The notes under the pieces were generated by a model. It was not told the DNA's origin. It made no database searches and saw nothing but the letters and a program-made list of their open reading frames with translations. Source: Paracoccaceae bacterium (GTDB taxonomy: Bacteria; Pseudomonadota; Alphaproteobacteria; Rhodobacterales; Rhodobacteraceae). Taken from it: a stretch of DNA of 64,000 nucleotides. The position numbers and the translations under genes were made by a program. Below, piece by piece: positions 46,619 through 56,259 of this stretch; positions within the stretch are counted from its first letter, which is position 1; the number at the start of each line of letters is the position of its first letter. The stretch spans positions 186,001-250,000 of the forward strand of contig JAIXZW010000003.1 in the NCBI GenBank assembly GCA_027489375.1, in the 5' to 3' direction.

Positions 46619-47710
46619 TTATTGGGGCATGGCTTTGCCGTCCTGTCCAGAGCGGAGGCGGGCGGCGAGGAGTGCGATCAGGTCGGAGCGGGTGACGAGG
46701 CCGGCGAGGCGGTCGCCGTCGAGGATCGGGACGGCCTGCTGGTGGCCGTCGGACAGGAGGTCCATCAGCGTGGCGGCGGTGGTTTCGGGTGTGGCGGTTT
46801 CCACGGGTGCGGCCAGACCGGCGGCGGTGGCGGCGGGGTCGGTCAGGCCGAGCAGGGCGGACTGGTCGAGGAGGCCCGCGTAATGGCCGTTTTCGGTGAC
46901 GGGGAGCGTCTTGAAGCGGTGGGTGCGGAATTCCTGCGCGAGGCTGTGCAGCGGCGTGTCGGGCGGCACCGTGACGAGGTCGCGCGACATGATGTCGGCG
47001 GCGGTGAGGTCGCCTAGGTGGTGCGCGGCGGCCTCGGTCCCGGCGGCGGTGATGACGCGGGCGAGGTCTTCGACGCCGATGTTCTGCGCCATCCGAAGGC
47101 GGTCGAGGAGATGGGCGAGTTCTGGCGGGGTCAGGCCGAGGCGGCGGTCGGGGAGCGGGTCCCTGGTGCCGTGGTGCGAGGGGGCGGGCTGGCGGAACGG
47201 GTAGACGCGGCCCGTGGCGCGGTTCCAGAGGATGCCTGCGGCGACGAGGAGCGCCGAACCTGCGGCGACGGGGGTTGCGACGAAGGCCCATGTCGGCGGG
47301 TGCTGCCCCCCGGCGGCAAGGACGGTGGCGAGGGCGACGGCCCCTGCCGGAGGGTGGAAGGAGCGCGTGGCCCCCATCGCGGCGATGGCGATGGCCACGG
47401 CAAGCGGGGCGGCGACGAGCGGGGTTTGGGTGACGTGCAGGGTCAGGAGCGCCGCGATGGCGGCGAGGACGTTGCCCGTCACCACGCTGAAGGGTTGGGC
47501 GAGCGGGCTGTTCGGGACGACGAAGATCAGGAAAGCCGAAGCGCCGAAGGGGGCGATGAGGGTGAGGTGGGACGGATCACCCCCGCCCGCCGCCCAGAGG
47601 GCAAGGTCGCAGGCGATCAGACCCAAGGCCGCGCCCAGGGCGGCGCGCGTCACCTCGGCCACATGCGGGGTGGGCATGACGGGGCCGAACATGCGGAGGA
47701 GGCGGGACAT
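46619..47710 (-). CDS. HPP-family membrane protein with two CBS domains
   Basis: 363 residues. The first 175 form four to five membrane helices with the signature RSFHPPAGAVALATVLAAGGQHPPTWAF. After a linker come two CBS domains (about 230-285: LTAADIMSRDLVTVPPDTPLHSL; about 300-355: VETATPETTAATLMDLLSDGHQQAVPILDGDRLAGLV). HPP proteins have been linked to nitrite transport; CBS pairs usually bind adenine nucleotides and gate activity. Transport regulated by energy charge is a fair guess. Confidence 0.87.
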   Translation of the reverse strand: MSRLLRMFGPVMPTPHVAEVTRAALGAALGLIACDLALWAAGGGDPSHLTLIAPFGASAFLIFVVPNSPLAQPFSVVTGNVLAAIAALLTLHVTQTPLVAAPLAVAIAIAAMGATRSFHPPAGAVALATVLAAGGQHPPTWAFVATPVAAGSALLVAAGILWNRATGRVYPFRQPAPSHHGTRDPLPDRRLGLTPPELAHLLDRLRMAQNIGVEDLARVITAAGTEAAAHHLGDLTAADIMSRDLVTVPPDTPLHSLAQEFRTHRFKTLPVTENGHYAGLLDQSALLGLTDPAATAAGLAAPVETATPETTAATLMDLLSDGHQQAVPILDGDRLAGLVTRSDLIALLAARLRSGQDGKAMPQ

Positions 47711-48231
47711 TCGAGGCGCGCTTTCGGTTGGTGTGCCTGATTTCTAGGCAGGTTCGGGGGGATTGGCGAGGGGAGTTTGGGGTGTGGTGGTGGGTGGTGG
47801 GGGTGGTTGGGGTGGTGCTGGTGGCCCCCCCACCCCATCCCTCCCCACGAGGGGGAGGGAGGCGCTTGAGGGTGGTGGGTGGGGGTTGTTGGTTGGGGAT
47901 TGGACGGTGGGGGGTGCGGGTGGCACCCCCTCCCCATCCCTCTCCCACGAGGGGGAGGGAGGCGCTTGGGGTTGGTGGGCGGGGGTTGTTGGTTGGGGCT
48001 TGGATGGTGGGAGGTGCGGGTGGCCTCCCCACCCCATCCCTCTCCCACGAGGGGGGAGGGAGGTGGTTCGTTTTGAAACGCTTGGGGTTGTTGTGGCTTT
48101 GGGCTTGGGGCGGCTCCCCTCCCCCTTTGTGGGGAGGGGATGGGGGTGGGGGTGTTCGGGGGGAGGTTTGGTTTTGGCGCGGCTTGGGGAGCGGTTTGGC
48201 GCTTTCAGGCTCCAAGCCACTTCTGCCGCCG
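47711..48231. repeat. Tandem array of three 100-bp REP-like units plus a hairpin
   Basis: No gene. Palindromic cores at 47826, 47926 and 48026 (TCCCTC-type/GAGGGA arms around CACGA) recur at a period of about 100 bases. Each is followed by a G-rich half including GTTGTTGGTTGGGG. At 48115-48140 a further perfect 10-bp stem TCCCCTCCCC/GGGGAGGGGA closes the array. The plus strand carries many GGG runs able to form quadruplexes. It lies between the start of the HPP gene and the end of holA. Confidence 0.8.
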
Positions 48232-49254
48232 TCAGCGGCGTTGGGCCAGCATGGCGAGGCGGATGAGGGCGCGTTCCATGAGGGCGAGGCTGGGGGCGCG
48301 GGAGGCTGAGCGGAGGGTGAGGTCGGTTTCCACAAGAACGGTGATCGCGTCCTGAAGGTTGCGGGAACCCCAGTTGGAGGCCTGGCGCTGCATCGCGTCG
48401 CGGGCCTTGAAGGGGATGCCGCGGGCCTTGGCGATGCCTGCTGCCACGCCGCCGGGGTCGGTCACGGCGGCATAGAGGGCGCGGAAATGGCGCATGGCGG
48501 CGATGCAGAGGGCCACGGGCTGGGTTCCCTGCGCCTCGAGCCGCCGGAGGAGGGGGGCGAGGTCGGTGACGCGGCCATCGGCCACGGCGGTGATGAGGTC
48601 GTCCACCTCGGCTTCGATCGTGGCGGGGGCGAGGGCGGCGACTTCGGCGGGGGTGAGCGGTGACGCATCGCCGAATTTGTAGAGCGCGATCTTGTCGAGC
48701 GTCTGGCGGAAATCGCCGGGGTCGAGCGCGCGGGCGAGGGCGGTGAGGTCGGTCATCGCCTCGCGGTCGATGTTGGTCAGGCCCGCTTTGGCGAAGGCGG
48801 CTTCGATTTCCTCGCGGGTGGGCGGGTCGTCGTAGAGGCCCGCGCAGAAGGCGGAGGGGTGCTTTTCGAAAAGCGTCTTGAGCGTGGATTTGCCGGTGAG
48901 GTTTCCGGCGGTGACGATGATCTGCGCATCGCCCGCGCGCCAGTCCATCAGCGCGGCGGTGATCGTGGCGGTGAGGGTGTCGGTGGCGTCTTCGACGAAG
49001 GCCACGCGGGGGCCGGGGAAGAAGCCTTGGGACTTGATCGCGTCGACCAGCAGCGCGGCATCCTTGCGGAGGTCGGCGGCGGGGATGCGGGTGAGGCGCA
49101 TTTCCGATTCGCCCTGCAGGCCGATGAGGGCGGCGATGACCTCTTGCCGCTTCAGCGCCACGCGCATGGTGTCGGCGCCGAAGATCAGGAGGCCGGTCTT
49201 GGCGGGGTCCGGCTTGGCGAAGTAGCGGGTCGCTTCCGCCCCCCGCAGGATCAT
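48232..49254 (-). CDS. holA: DNA polymerase III delta subunit
   Basis: 340 residues. Clamp-loader subunit that opens the beta clamp. [19 protein letters not shown] and LLIFGADTMRVALKRQEVIAAL match the N-terminal domain of alphaproteobacterial delta, and the C-terminal LRSASRAPSLALMERALIRLAML is the collar domain. Its start overlaps the lptE stop (ATGA), so it is the last gene of the leuS-lptE-holA unit. Confidence 0.93.
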   Translation of the reverse strand: MILRGAEATRYFAKPDPAKTGLLIFGADTMRVALKRQEVIAALIGLQGESEMRLTRIPAADLRKDAALLVDAIKSQGFFPGPRVAFVEDATDTLTATITAALMDWRAGDAQIIVTAGNLTGKSTLKTLFEKHPSAFCAGLYDDPPTREEIEAAFAKAGLTNIDREAMTDLTALARALDPGDFRQTLDKIALYKFGDASPLTPAEVAALAPATIEAEVDDLITAVADGRVTDLAPLLRRLEAQGTQPVALCIAAMRHFRALYAAVTDPGGVAAGIAKARGIPFKARDAMQRQASNWGSRNLQDAITVLVETDLTLRSASRAPSLALMERALIRLAMLAQRR

Positions 49255-49733
49255 GGCGCTTCGGCCAGAAGGCGGGCGACGATGTCGTCGGCAAGGATGG
49301 TCATCAGCCGTTCGGCGGCGGCCCCTTCGGCGGCGATGCCGGCGACGGTGGTGCCGGTGGCGGACCACGAGGTGAAGCTTTTGACCGTGCCGCCCGTGAC
49401 GCGGGTTCCGGTGGCGCGGTCTGTCAGGGTATAGGTCGCCGTTCCCTTGAGCGTGTAGCGCGTGATCTCGTTATCGGGCGAGATGCCGCCGCCGGCCCGC
49501 GAGGTGGCGAGCGTGTAGGTCAGGTCGTAGGCGGGCGCTTCGGCGCGGCCGAGGCGGGTTTCGAGACGGCCCACGAAGGCGAAGGCGTCACGGGTCGTCG
49601 GTTCCTGCACGGCGATGCGGCCGCGCAGCTTGCCCCCCGCCGCGCCGGGGGCGTAGGCGGGGGTGAAGCCGCAGGCCGCCACGGGAAGGGCGGCGAGCAG
49701 TGTCAGGAACTGGCGACGGTCAGACGACGACAT
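49251..49733 (-). CDS. lptE: LPS-assembly lipoprotein LptE
   Basis: 160 residues. [23 protein letters not shown] is a lipoprotein signal with the lipidated Cys in VAACGF. The mature part has the short beta/alpha pattern of LptE ([24 protein letters not shown], then [20 protein letters not shown] and a C-terminal helix). LptE plugs the LptD translocon in the outer membrane. It overlaps leuS by 14 bases upstream and holA by four downstream, an order well known in proteobacteria. Confidence 0.9.
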   Translation of the reverse strand: MSSSDRRQFLTLLAALPVAACGFTPAYAPGAAGGKLRGRIAVQEPTTRDAFAFVGRLETRLGRAEAPAYDLTYTLATSRAGGGISPDNEITRYTLKGTATYTLTDRATGTRVTGGTVKSFTSWSATGTTVAGIAAEGAAAERLMTILADDIVARLLAEAP

Positions 49734-52278
49734 TGATGATACGCCCCGGGACGACGATGATCTTCTTGACGGGTTGTCCGGCAAGGAACTTGACCACAGC
49801 TTCGTCGGAGAGGGCGATCTTTTCAACCTCGGATGCGGGCATGGCGGCGGGAACGGTGATTTCCGCGCGGCGCTTGCCGTTGATCTGGATCGGCAGGGTG
49901 ACGCTATCGTCCACCAGCAGGGCGGGGTCGGCCTTGGGCCAGGCCGCCTGGGCGACGAGGCCGGTGCCGCCGAGCATGGCCCAGATTTCTTCGGCAAGGT
50001 GGGGCGTCATGGGTTGCATGAGCTGCGCCATGACCTGCATCGCCTGACGCTTCGCCGCTGCCCCCGCGCCGCTGCGGGCCAGCGTGTTGGTGAATTCGTA
50101 AAGCTTGGCGATGGCCTTGTTGAAGGCGAAGCTTTCGATGCCGCGGGTGACTTCGTCCACCGCTTTGGCCGTGGCCTTGGCCAGTGCCGCGTCTTCGGCG
50201 GCATTGGCGGGGGCATCGCTGCGGGTCAGTTCGTCGGCGATGCGCCAGACGCGGGCCAGGTGTTTGTAGGCGGCCTCGGCGCCCGAAGCTGTCCATTCCA
50301 CGTCGCGTTCGGGCGGGCTGTCGGACATGACGAACCAGCGGGCGGTGTCGGCCCCGAAGGAGGCGATGATGTTCATCGGGTCGACGACGTTCTTCTTCGA
50401 CTTGGACATTTTGGCCGAGGGGATCACCTCGACCGCTGTGCCGTCCTTGAGCGTTGCGCCCGCTTCGCTGCGGATGATGTCTTCGGGCAGGTGATAGACG
50501 GGGCGGCCGTTCTGGTCGGTCGTCTTGTAGATCTCGTGCGTGACCATGCCTTGGGTGAAGAGCGCGTTGAAGGGTTCGATCGCCTTTTGCGGCAGGTGGC
50601 CCGTCTTGTTCATCGCGCGGGCGAAGAAGCGGGAATAGAGCAGGTGCAGGATCGCGTGTTCGATGCCGCCGATGTATTGGTCGACGTTCATCCAGTAATC
50701 GGCATCTTCGGCCACCGTCGGCGTGGTGGCGCGGGGGGCGGTGAAGCGGGCGTAATACCACGACGAATCGACGAATGTGTCCATCGTGTCGGTTTCGCGC
50801 CGTGCGGCGGCCCCGCATTTCGGGCAGGTGCAGTCGCGCCACGTGGGGTGGCGGTCAAGCGGGTTGCCCGGTTGGTCGAAGGTCACGTCGTCGGGGAGTT
50901 TGACGGGGAGGTTCGCTTTCGATTCCGCGACCACGCCGCAGGTGGCGCAGTGGATCACGGGAATGGGACAGCCCCAGTAGCGCTGGCGCGAGATGCCCCA
51001 GTCGCGCAGGCGGTAGTTGGTGACGCCGCGCCCGATGCCGTTTGCTTCGCAATGGGCGATGGCGGCGGCGACTGCCTCTTCGCCCGTCTGCACCTCGTTT
51101 CCGGCGAAGGCGCGGATGTAGCGCACCTTTTCGGATTTCATCGGGGCGAAGGCTTCGGCGAGGAGCGCGTCTTCGCTGCCTTCGGCCACGAAGACGGATT
51201 TGATCGGCAGGCCGTATTTCGAGGCGAATTCGAAGTCGCGCTGGTCATGGGCGGGGCAGCCGAAGATGGCGCCGGTGCCGTAGTCCATCAGGATGAAGTT
51301 GGCGATGTAGACGGGGAGTTCCCACGTCTCGTCAAAGGGGTGGATCACGCGGATGCCGGTATCCAGCCCGCGTTTTTCGGCCTTTTCCAGCGCCTCTTCC
51401 GAGGTGCCGATGCGGCGACATTCGGCGACGAATTCGGTAACCTTAGGATCGTGGCGTTCAAGCTGCTTGGCCAGCGGGTGGTCGGGCGAGATCGCGGCGA
51501 AAGAGGCGCCGAGCAGGGTGTCGGGGCGGGTGGTGTAGACCTCGATCCGGTCGAAGCCTTCGGGCGCGCCGGTGGTGGTAAAGGCGAATTGCAGGCCGCG
51601 CGATTTGCCGATCCAGTTGGCCTGCATCAGGCGGACCTTTTCGGGCCAGTCCTTGAGCGTGTCCAAGGCTTCGAGCAGTTCGCCGGAATAGTCGGAGATG
51701 CGGAAGAACCACTGCGTCAGCTCGCGCCGTTCGACCAAAGCGCCGGAGCGCCAGCCGCGACCGTCGATCACCTGTTCGTTGGCAAGCACCGTCATGTCGA
51801 CGGGGTCCCAGTTCACCACGGCGTTCTTGCGGTAGACGAGGCCCGCTTCCATCATGTCGATGAACATGGCCTGCTGCTGGCCGTAATATTCGGGGTCGCA
51901 GGTGGCGAATTCGCGGGACCAGTCGATCGACAGGCCAAGCGGCTTCATCTGGCCGCGCATGTCGGCGATGTTGCCGTAGGTCCATTCCTTGGGGTGGCCG
52001 CCGCGTTCCATCGCCGCGTTTTCGGCGGGCATGCCGAAGGCGTCCCAGCCCATCGGGTGCAGGACGGAAAATCCGCTGGCGGCTTTGTAGCGGGCGACGA
52101 CGTCACCCATCGTGTAGTTGCGCACGTGGCCCATGTGGATGCGCCCCGACGGGTAGGGGAACATCTCGAGCACGTAATACTTGGGCTTCGACGGGTCGCG
52201 CTTGGCCGTGAAGGTGCCTGCCGCATCCCATGCGGCTTGCCATTTCGGTTCGGTCTGGCTTGGTTCGTAGCGCGACAT
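49720..52278 (-). CDS. leuS: Leucyl-tRNA synthetase
   Basis: 852 residues, class I synthetase. The HIGH-type motif is [14 protein letters not shown] near 42-55 and KMSKS is in [14 protein letters not shown] near 622; the CP1 editing domain lies between, with [12 protein letters not shown] near 250. The ATG at 52278 ([14 protein letters not shown]) is chosen over a GTG one codon earlier. It is transcribed after the DUF3576 gene and before lptE and holA. Confidence 0.97.
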   Translation of the reverse strand: MSRYEPSQTEPKWQAAWDAAGTFTAKRDPSKPKYYVLEMFPYPSGRIHMGHVRNYTMGDVVARYKAASGFSVLHPMGWDAFGMPAENAAMERGGHPKEWTYGNIADMRGQMKPLGLSIDWSREFATCDPEYYGQQQAMFIDMMEAGLVYRKNAVVNWDPVDMTVLANEQVIDGRGWRSGALVERRELTQWFFRISDYSGELLEALDTLKDWPEKVRLMQANWIGKSRGLQFAFTTTGAPEGFDRIEVYTTRPDTLLGASFAAISPDHPLAKQLERHDPKVTEFVAECRRIGTSEEALEKAEKRGLDTGIRVIHPFDETWELPVYIANFILMDYGTGAIFGCPAHDQRDFEFASKYGLPIKSVFVAEGSEDALLAEAFAPMKSEKVRYIRAFAGNEVQTGEEAVAAAIAHCEANGIGRGVTNYRLRDWGISRQRYWGCPIPVIHCATCGVVAESKANLPVKLPDDVTFDQPGNPLDRHPTWRDCTCPKCGAAARRETDTMDTFVDSSWYYARFTAPRATTPTVAEDADYWMNVDQYIGGIEHAILHLLYSRFFARAMNKTGHLPQKAIEPFNALFTQGMVTHEIYKTTDQNGRPVYHLPEDIIRSEAGATLKDGTAVEVIPSAKMSKSKKNVVDPMNIIASFGADTARWFVMSDSPPERDVEWTASGAEAAYKHLARVWRIADELTRSDAPANAAEDAALAKATAKAVDEVTRGIESFAFNKAIAKLYEFTNTLARSGAGAAAKRQAMQVMAQLMQPMTPHLAEEIWAMLGGTGLVAQAAWPKADPALLVDDSVTLPIQINGKRRAEITVPAAMPASEVEKIALSDEAVVKFLAGQPVKKIIVVPGRIINVVV

Positions 52279-52371
52279 CACTGGCCCCTCGGCGTATCCT
52301 GCGGGCGTGGTTATACCCGTGGAATGGCCGAGGTCCAGCGGGTTACGCCCAAGTCGCGCCCTCGGCGAGCA

Positions 52372-52932
52372 TCAAAGCTTGCTGTCCTGAATGCGGAGCT
52401 GGCGGGCGCGGGTGAGGATGGCGTCCTCGACCGCGCGGGCGGTTTCGGGCGCGACCGCGCCGCCCTTGGATTGCAGCGCGACCTTGAGGCTGCGGGCATC
52501 GAGCGCGGGGTCCTGCACGTAGATCGTGGCGCGATAGGCGCGGCCACCGCCGGGGGGCGTGCCGTAGCCCGTGACGATGACGCCGGTGAAGGGATCGACC
52601 GATTCGATGGGCAGGAAGTCGAGCACATCGAGCGAGGCCTGCCAGAGATACTTGTTCACCTCGACCGTGGTGTTCGGATCGTCGGCGTTCTTGAACAGGT
52701 CGAAGATCGTGGAGCGGGGCTTGTCTTCGCCGCTGGCGCGGGCGAGGGCGGCGCGCTGGGCGTCGGCGCGGGCCTTGCGGTCCTGTTGCGTGGACGAGGG
52801 GATGCCCGCGTTGTCGCGGCGGAACATCTTGCCCAGGCCGCTGTCGCCCGAGCCGATTCCCGTGCCGCAGCCCGCAAGCGTGATGAGAAGGCCGCCGATC
52901 AGCGCGATCCGTGCCAAGCGATGCAGGTCCAT
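52372..52932 (-). CDS. DUF3576 lipoprotein
   Basis: 186 residues. Signal ARIALIGGLLITLAGCG with lipidation at the Cys of LAGC, a flexible linker, then a domain with NKYLWQASLDVLDFLPIESVDPFTGVIVTGYG and RAYRATIYVQDPALDARSLKVALQSKGG. This fits DUF3576, an outer-membrane-associated family common in alphaproteobacteria upstream of leuS. Its function is unknown; genomic linkage to lptE suggests an envelope-assembly role. Confidence 0.87.
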   Translation of the reverse strand: MDLHRLARIALIGGLLITLAGCGTGIGSGDSGLGKMFRRDNAGIPSSTQQDRKARADAQRAALARASGEDKPRSTIFDLFKNADDPNTTVEVNKYLWQASLDVLDFLPIESVDPFTGVIVTGYGTPPGGGRAYRATIYVQDPALDARSLKVALQSKGGAVAPETARAVEDAILTRARQLRIQDSKL

Positions 52933-53395
52933 ACCCACCCCCGTTACCCTATTCGGGTTGTCTAGCCGAGTGATCATGGCCTGCCAAGGCTTTTCCCCGC
53001 GCCCCGCCCTGCGGCGCGAGCGGAAATCTTCGCGGCAAAATGGTGAACGCACGCGTGCGCGCGCGCGCAAGCCGTGGCGCACGAGCGGTGGCGGGGATGC
53101 CGTGGCGGGGAGGGGGTGCCGTGGCGCCTGTGTCGGGGGCCAGAGATCGGGGGCCAGAGATCGGGCCAGAGATCGGAGCGGCGATCGGGCCAGTGATCGG
53201 AGTGAGGTTCGGGGCGTGCCGGGCGTTGGAATCCGCAGCGGGGCGGTCGGGGGTGTGGCGGAGTTGCACCACGCAGGGCCGCATTCATAATGATTAACAG
53301 GCGGGCGTTGCATTCGGTGTCGTTAGGAATGATTAACGATCCATCCCCACTCCGGATTCCCCTGGGCTGGGTTCCTTAAGACAACGAGGGAAACT
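52933..53395. other. Intergenic region with Z-DNA-like tract, short tandem repeats and porin promoters
   Basis: No gene. A 23-base strictly alternating purine-pyrimidine tract lies at 53047-53069. Four to five copies of a unit like GGCCAGAGATCGGG lie in tandem at 53135-53206. Two promoter-like pairs precede the porin: TTGCAC-N16-CATAAT (53264-53291) and TTGCAT-N17-GATTAA (53308-53336). AATGATTAAC appears twice (53289 and 53328). Confidence 0.65.
53264..53336 (+). promoter_or_regulatory. Two predicted porin promoters
   Basis: P1 has TTGCAC and CATAAT with a 16-base spacer; P2 has TTGCAT and GATTAA with a 17-base spacer. They would give leaders of roughly 100 and 55 bases. The repeated AATGATTAAC decamer overlaps both -10 regions and could bind a regulator. 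Confidence 0.5.
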
Positions 53396-54490
53396 ATGAA
53401 AAAGATTCTTCTTGCGACCACCGTTCTGGTCGGCACCGCTGGCTTCGCCGCCGCGGAAGTGACTCTGTCGGGTTCGGCCCGCATGGGTATCGTCAGCGGC
53501 TACGACGCTGGCCTTGACGATATGAAGGCCGGCTTCTCGAGCCGTATCCGCGTGAACTTCGGTCTCGCTGGCGAAACCGACGGCGGCCTGTCGTTCGGCG
53601 CTTCGGTCCGCGCTGACCAAGCCGGCACCGCCAACTCGGGCGGCACCGCGATGGACGCCGGTTCGGTGTTCGTGTCGGGCGCTTTCGGCAAGATCTCGAT
53701 GGGCGACAACGACTCGGCCGCCAACGCGACCGTCGGTCACGTTGACGGCGTCGGCTACACCGGCAACGGCGACTTCAACGAAATCGCCTACATCGGCCAG
53801 ACCGACACCTCGGTTCTGTACACCTACGCCGCCGGCGACCTGTCGGTTGCTGCTTCGGTTGGCCAGCTTGACGCTGAAACCAACTACGATGGCGACGCTG
53901 TCCAGGCTTACTCGGTTGCCGCTGCCTACACCTTCGGCAACTACAAGGTCATGGGTGGCTACGAAGTCGGTCAGAAGACCGTCTACTCGTACCTGAGCCA
54001 AGCTGACGCCAACGACTCGCTGGCGACCGACTCGGACAACGACGGCAGCACCTCGGGCGCTGACGGCATCGCCGGGAACGCTGACGACGAAACCTGGTGG
54101 GACCGTTACGACCTGACCAACCACCTCGTTCTCGGTGGCGACGCGACCTTCGGCGACTTCACCGTCAAGGCACGTCTGGGCAAAGCTTCGGGCGAAGCCT
54201 ACTCGTCGGACGACATCGAAGCGACCCAGTACGCCCTGTCGGGCACCTACAAGATGGACGCGATCTCTGTGACCGCGTTCGCTGCCAAGTTCGACATCAC
54301 CTCGGACTCGTATGACTACACGCTCGCGACGAACCGCTACGGCATCGGCGCTGGCTACGACCTCGGTGGCGGCGCTTCGGCTTCGGTCGGCTACAGCCAC
54401 TACGACCACGACCTGACCGGTTCGAGCAACAACGGCGAAGAAGACTGGTCGGACAACAAGTGGGAAGCTGGCGTGAACTTCTCGTTCTGA
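53396..54490 (+). CDS. Major outer-membrane porin
   Basis: 364 residues. Signal peptide MKKILLATTVLVGTAGFAAA, then a 16-strand-type beta-barrel sequence of alternating polar/hydrophobic strands ending in an aromatic C-terminus (WEAGVNFSF). EVTLSGSARMGIVSGYDAG and the Asp/Gly-rich loops match Rhodobacter-type porins. Codon choice is much more restricted than in neighbours, rich in GGC, GCT and TCG, as in very highly expressed genes. The ribosome site GAGGGAAACT is strong. It passes small solutes across the outer membrane. Confidence 0.95.
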   Translation: MKKILLATTVLVGTAGFAAAEVTLSGSARMGIVSGYDAGLDDMKAGFSSRIRVNFGLAGETDGGLSFGASVRADQAGTANSGGTAMDAGSVFVSGAFGKISMGDNDSAANATVGHVDGVGYTGNGDFNEIAYIGQTDTSVLYTYAAGDLSVAASVGQLDAETNYDGDAVQAYSVAAAYTFGNYKVMGGYEVGQKTVYSYLSQADANDSLATDSDNDGSTSGADGIAGNADDETWWDRYDLTNHLVLGGDATFGDFTVKARLGKASGEAYSSDDIEATQYALSGTYKMDAISVTAFAAKFDITSDSYDYTLATNRYGIGAGYDLGGGASASVGYSHYDHDLTGSSNNGEEDWSDNKWEAGVNFSF

Positions 54491-54511
54491 TCCAGACGAC
54501 CTTGACTGTGG

Positions 54512-54544
54512 AAGAGCGGGCCTTGTGCCCGCTCTTTTCATTTT
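54512..54544 (+). terminator. Intrinsic terminator of the porin gene
   Basis: 10-bp stem AAGAGCGGGC/GCCCGCTCTT, 5-base loop, then TTTCATTTT. Confidence 0.9.
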
Positions 54545-54644
54545 GGCGCGGCCGTCAACCGGGACGGGCGAGGAATGGGGCTGTGCTAACGAAGGTTAAC
54601 GTAATAAACAGCGAAGCAACGGGACAGTGAGGGAGTTTGGCCGA

Positions 54645-55319
54645 ATGATGAACGTTTTTATCGGGTTCGACGAGCGGGAGGCGATTGCCTACCATGTCTG
54701 CGTCAACAGCATCATCCGGCATTCATCGGATGTCGTGGCGGTGACGCCGCTCGCGCTCAATAACCTGTCGACCTACAAGGAAACCCATTCGGACGGGTCG
54801 AACGCCTTTATCTACACGCGGTTTCTGGTGCCGTCGCTGATGGAATACAAGGGCTGGGCGCTGTTCATCGACGGGGACATGATCCTGCGTGACGATATGG
54901 CGAAGCTGTGGGCGCTGCGCGACGAAAGCAAGGCCGTGCTGTGCGTGCATCACGATTACAAGACGCGGCAGACGACGAAATACCTTGGTTCGGCGAACGA
55001 GAACTATCCGCGCAAGAACTGGTCGAGCGTGGTGTTGTGGAATTGCGGCCATCCGGCGAACCGCGTCGTGACGCCGGAGTTCGTTGCCAACGGAACGGGC
55101 GCGCAGTTGCACCGCTTCACGTGGTTGAGCGACGACCTGATCGGTGAATTGCCGAAGGAGTGGAACTGGTTGCCCGACGAATTCGGCGAGAACGGGGATG
55201 CCAAGCTGTTGCACTATACGCTGGGCACGCCCTGCTTCCACGAATACGCCACGACGCCGATGGGCAGCGAATGGCACCGCGAGCGGATGCTGACCGATTA
55301 CTGCAAGCAGCGGGATTGA
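54645..55319 (+). CDS. Glycosyltransferase, GT8-like
   Basis: 224 residues. NVFIGFDEREAIAYHVCVNSII opens a GT-A fold; FLVPSLMEYKGWALFIDGDMIL contains the D-x-D metal motif (DGD), and LLHYTLGTPCFHEY near the end includes the conserved His region of this group. Retaining transfer of a hexose or hexosamine is likely. The start at 54645 gives MMNVFIGFD about 10 bases after GAGGGAG; a GTG at 54627 lies on that site. Three bases separate it from the GT92 gene. Confidence 0.85.
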   Translation: MMNVFIGFDEREAIAYHVCVNSIIRHSSDVVAVTPLALNNLSTYKETHSDGSNAFIYTRFLVPSLMEYKGWALFIDGDMILRDDMAKLWALRDESKAVLCVHHDYKTRQTTKYLGSANENYPRKNWSSVVLWNCGHPANRVVTPEFVANGTGAQLHRFTWLSDDLIGELPKEWNWLPDEFGENGDAKLLHYTLGTPCFHEYATTPMGSEWHRERMLTDYCKQRD

Positions 55320-55322
55320 TGC

Positions 55323-56231
55323 TTGGCTCTCTGGGATGTCTTCGGGCGGAGGCTGGCGGCGCGGCGCGACCGTCAATCCGGGTTTGCGCATGAACTGGCG
55401 GTCTGCGCGATCTTCAAGAACGAGGCGCGCTATCTGGGGGAATGGCTGACCTTCCACCGCGGGGTGGGGGTCGACCATTTCTACCTGTACAACGACGGAA
55501 GCGATGACGGGTTCGAGGCGGTCCTTGCGCCCTGGGTCGCGGCGGGGCGGGTGACGCTGACGGACTGGCGCGTGCAGCCGCAGGTTCCTGCCTATAACGA
55601 CTGCATCCGGCGGCACCGGACCGAGGCGCGCTGGATCGCTTTCCTCGATCTGGACGAATTCCTGTTCAGCCCGACGGGAGAAAGCCTGCCGCAGGTCTTG
55701 CAAGCCTATCGGGATGCGGCTTCGGTGTTCGTCTATTGGGTGTTGTTCGGGTCGGGCGGGCACGAGGTGCAGCCGGGGGATTCGGTCATCGAAGCCTATA
55801 CGCGCTGTCTGGCGCGGGCCGGTGCGATGCAGGACGGATTCGATCACGGCAAGGTCAAGGACCGTTCGAATTACGTGACGGGCTGGTCACGGGACGGGAA
55901 AAGCATCGTCAATCCGCGCAAGGTGAAGCTGCAAGGCGTCCACGGCCCGCGCGAGGTTTGGGCCGGCGCATCGGTCGACGAGTTGGGCCGCCCGCCACGC
56001 CACAGGACGCCGGATTGCGATCTGCCATACGAGCGGCTGCGGATAAACCATTACTGGTCGAAATCGCTGGGCGAATTCCGCGCCAAGATCGAGCGCGGCA
56101 GCATCGCCAACCGCACGCGGCCTGCGCGGAATCTGGCGCGGTGGCTGGAACGCGAGGCGATGTTGAACGCGGATCGGGACGAGGCGATCCTGCCGATCTG
56201 GGAGCGGATCAAGGGGCAGGTGACGCCCTGA
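55323..56231 (+). CDS. GT92-family glycosyltransferase
   Basis: 302 residues. AVCAIFKNEARYLGEWLTFHRGVGVDHFYLYNDGSDDG and ARWIAFLDLDEFLFSP (D-x-D in LDLDEF) are the hallmarks of GT92 (DUF23); the later YERLRINHYWSKSLGEFRAKIERG carries the family's NHY motif. GT92 enzymes transfer galactose or other sugars to glycans. The start appears to be TTG at 55323 because no in-frame ATG precedes the conserved core; a longer or shorter start cannot be excluded. It is cotranscribed with the preceding GT8-like gene. Confidence 0.87.
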   Translation: MALWDVFGRRLAARRDRQSGFAHELAVCAIFKNEARYLGEWLTFHRGVGVDHFYLYNDGSDDGFEAVLAPWVAAGRVTLTDWRVQPQVPAYNDCIRRHRTEARWIAFLDLDEFLFSPTGESLPQVLQAYRDAASVFVYWVLFGSGGHEVQPGDSVIEAYTRCLARAGAMQDGFDHGKVKDRSNYVTGWSRDGKSIVNPRKVKLQGVHGPREVWAGASVDELGRPPRHRTPDCDLPYERLRINHYWSKSLGEFRAKIERGSIANRTRPARNLARWLEREAMLNADRDEAILPIWERIKGQVTP

Positions 56232-56259
56232 CCCGCTTTGCCCCGCCATCTCGCGCGGC

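Noticed and set aside
47711-48231. CRISPR-like array
   Set aside because: The period is regular but units are palindromic, about 100 bases, only three copies, with similar rather than unique intervening DNA and no cas genes.
49663-52965. 1100-codon plus-strand open frame opposite leuS
   Set aside because: Antisense shadow; leuS with HIGH and KMSKS motifs occupies the other strand.
54586-54600. Full CtrA site before the GT8-like gene
   Set aside because: CTAA and TTAA are separated by 6 rather than 7 bases and the first half is imperfect.
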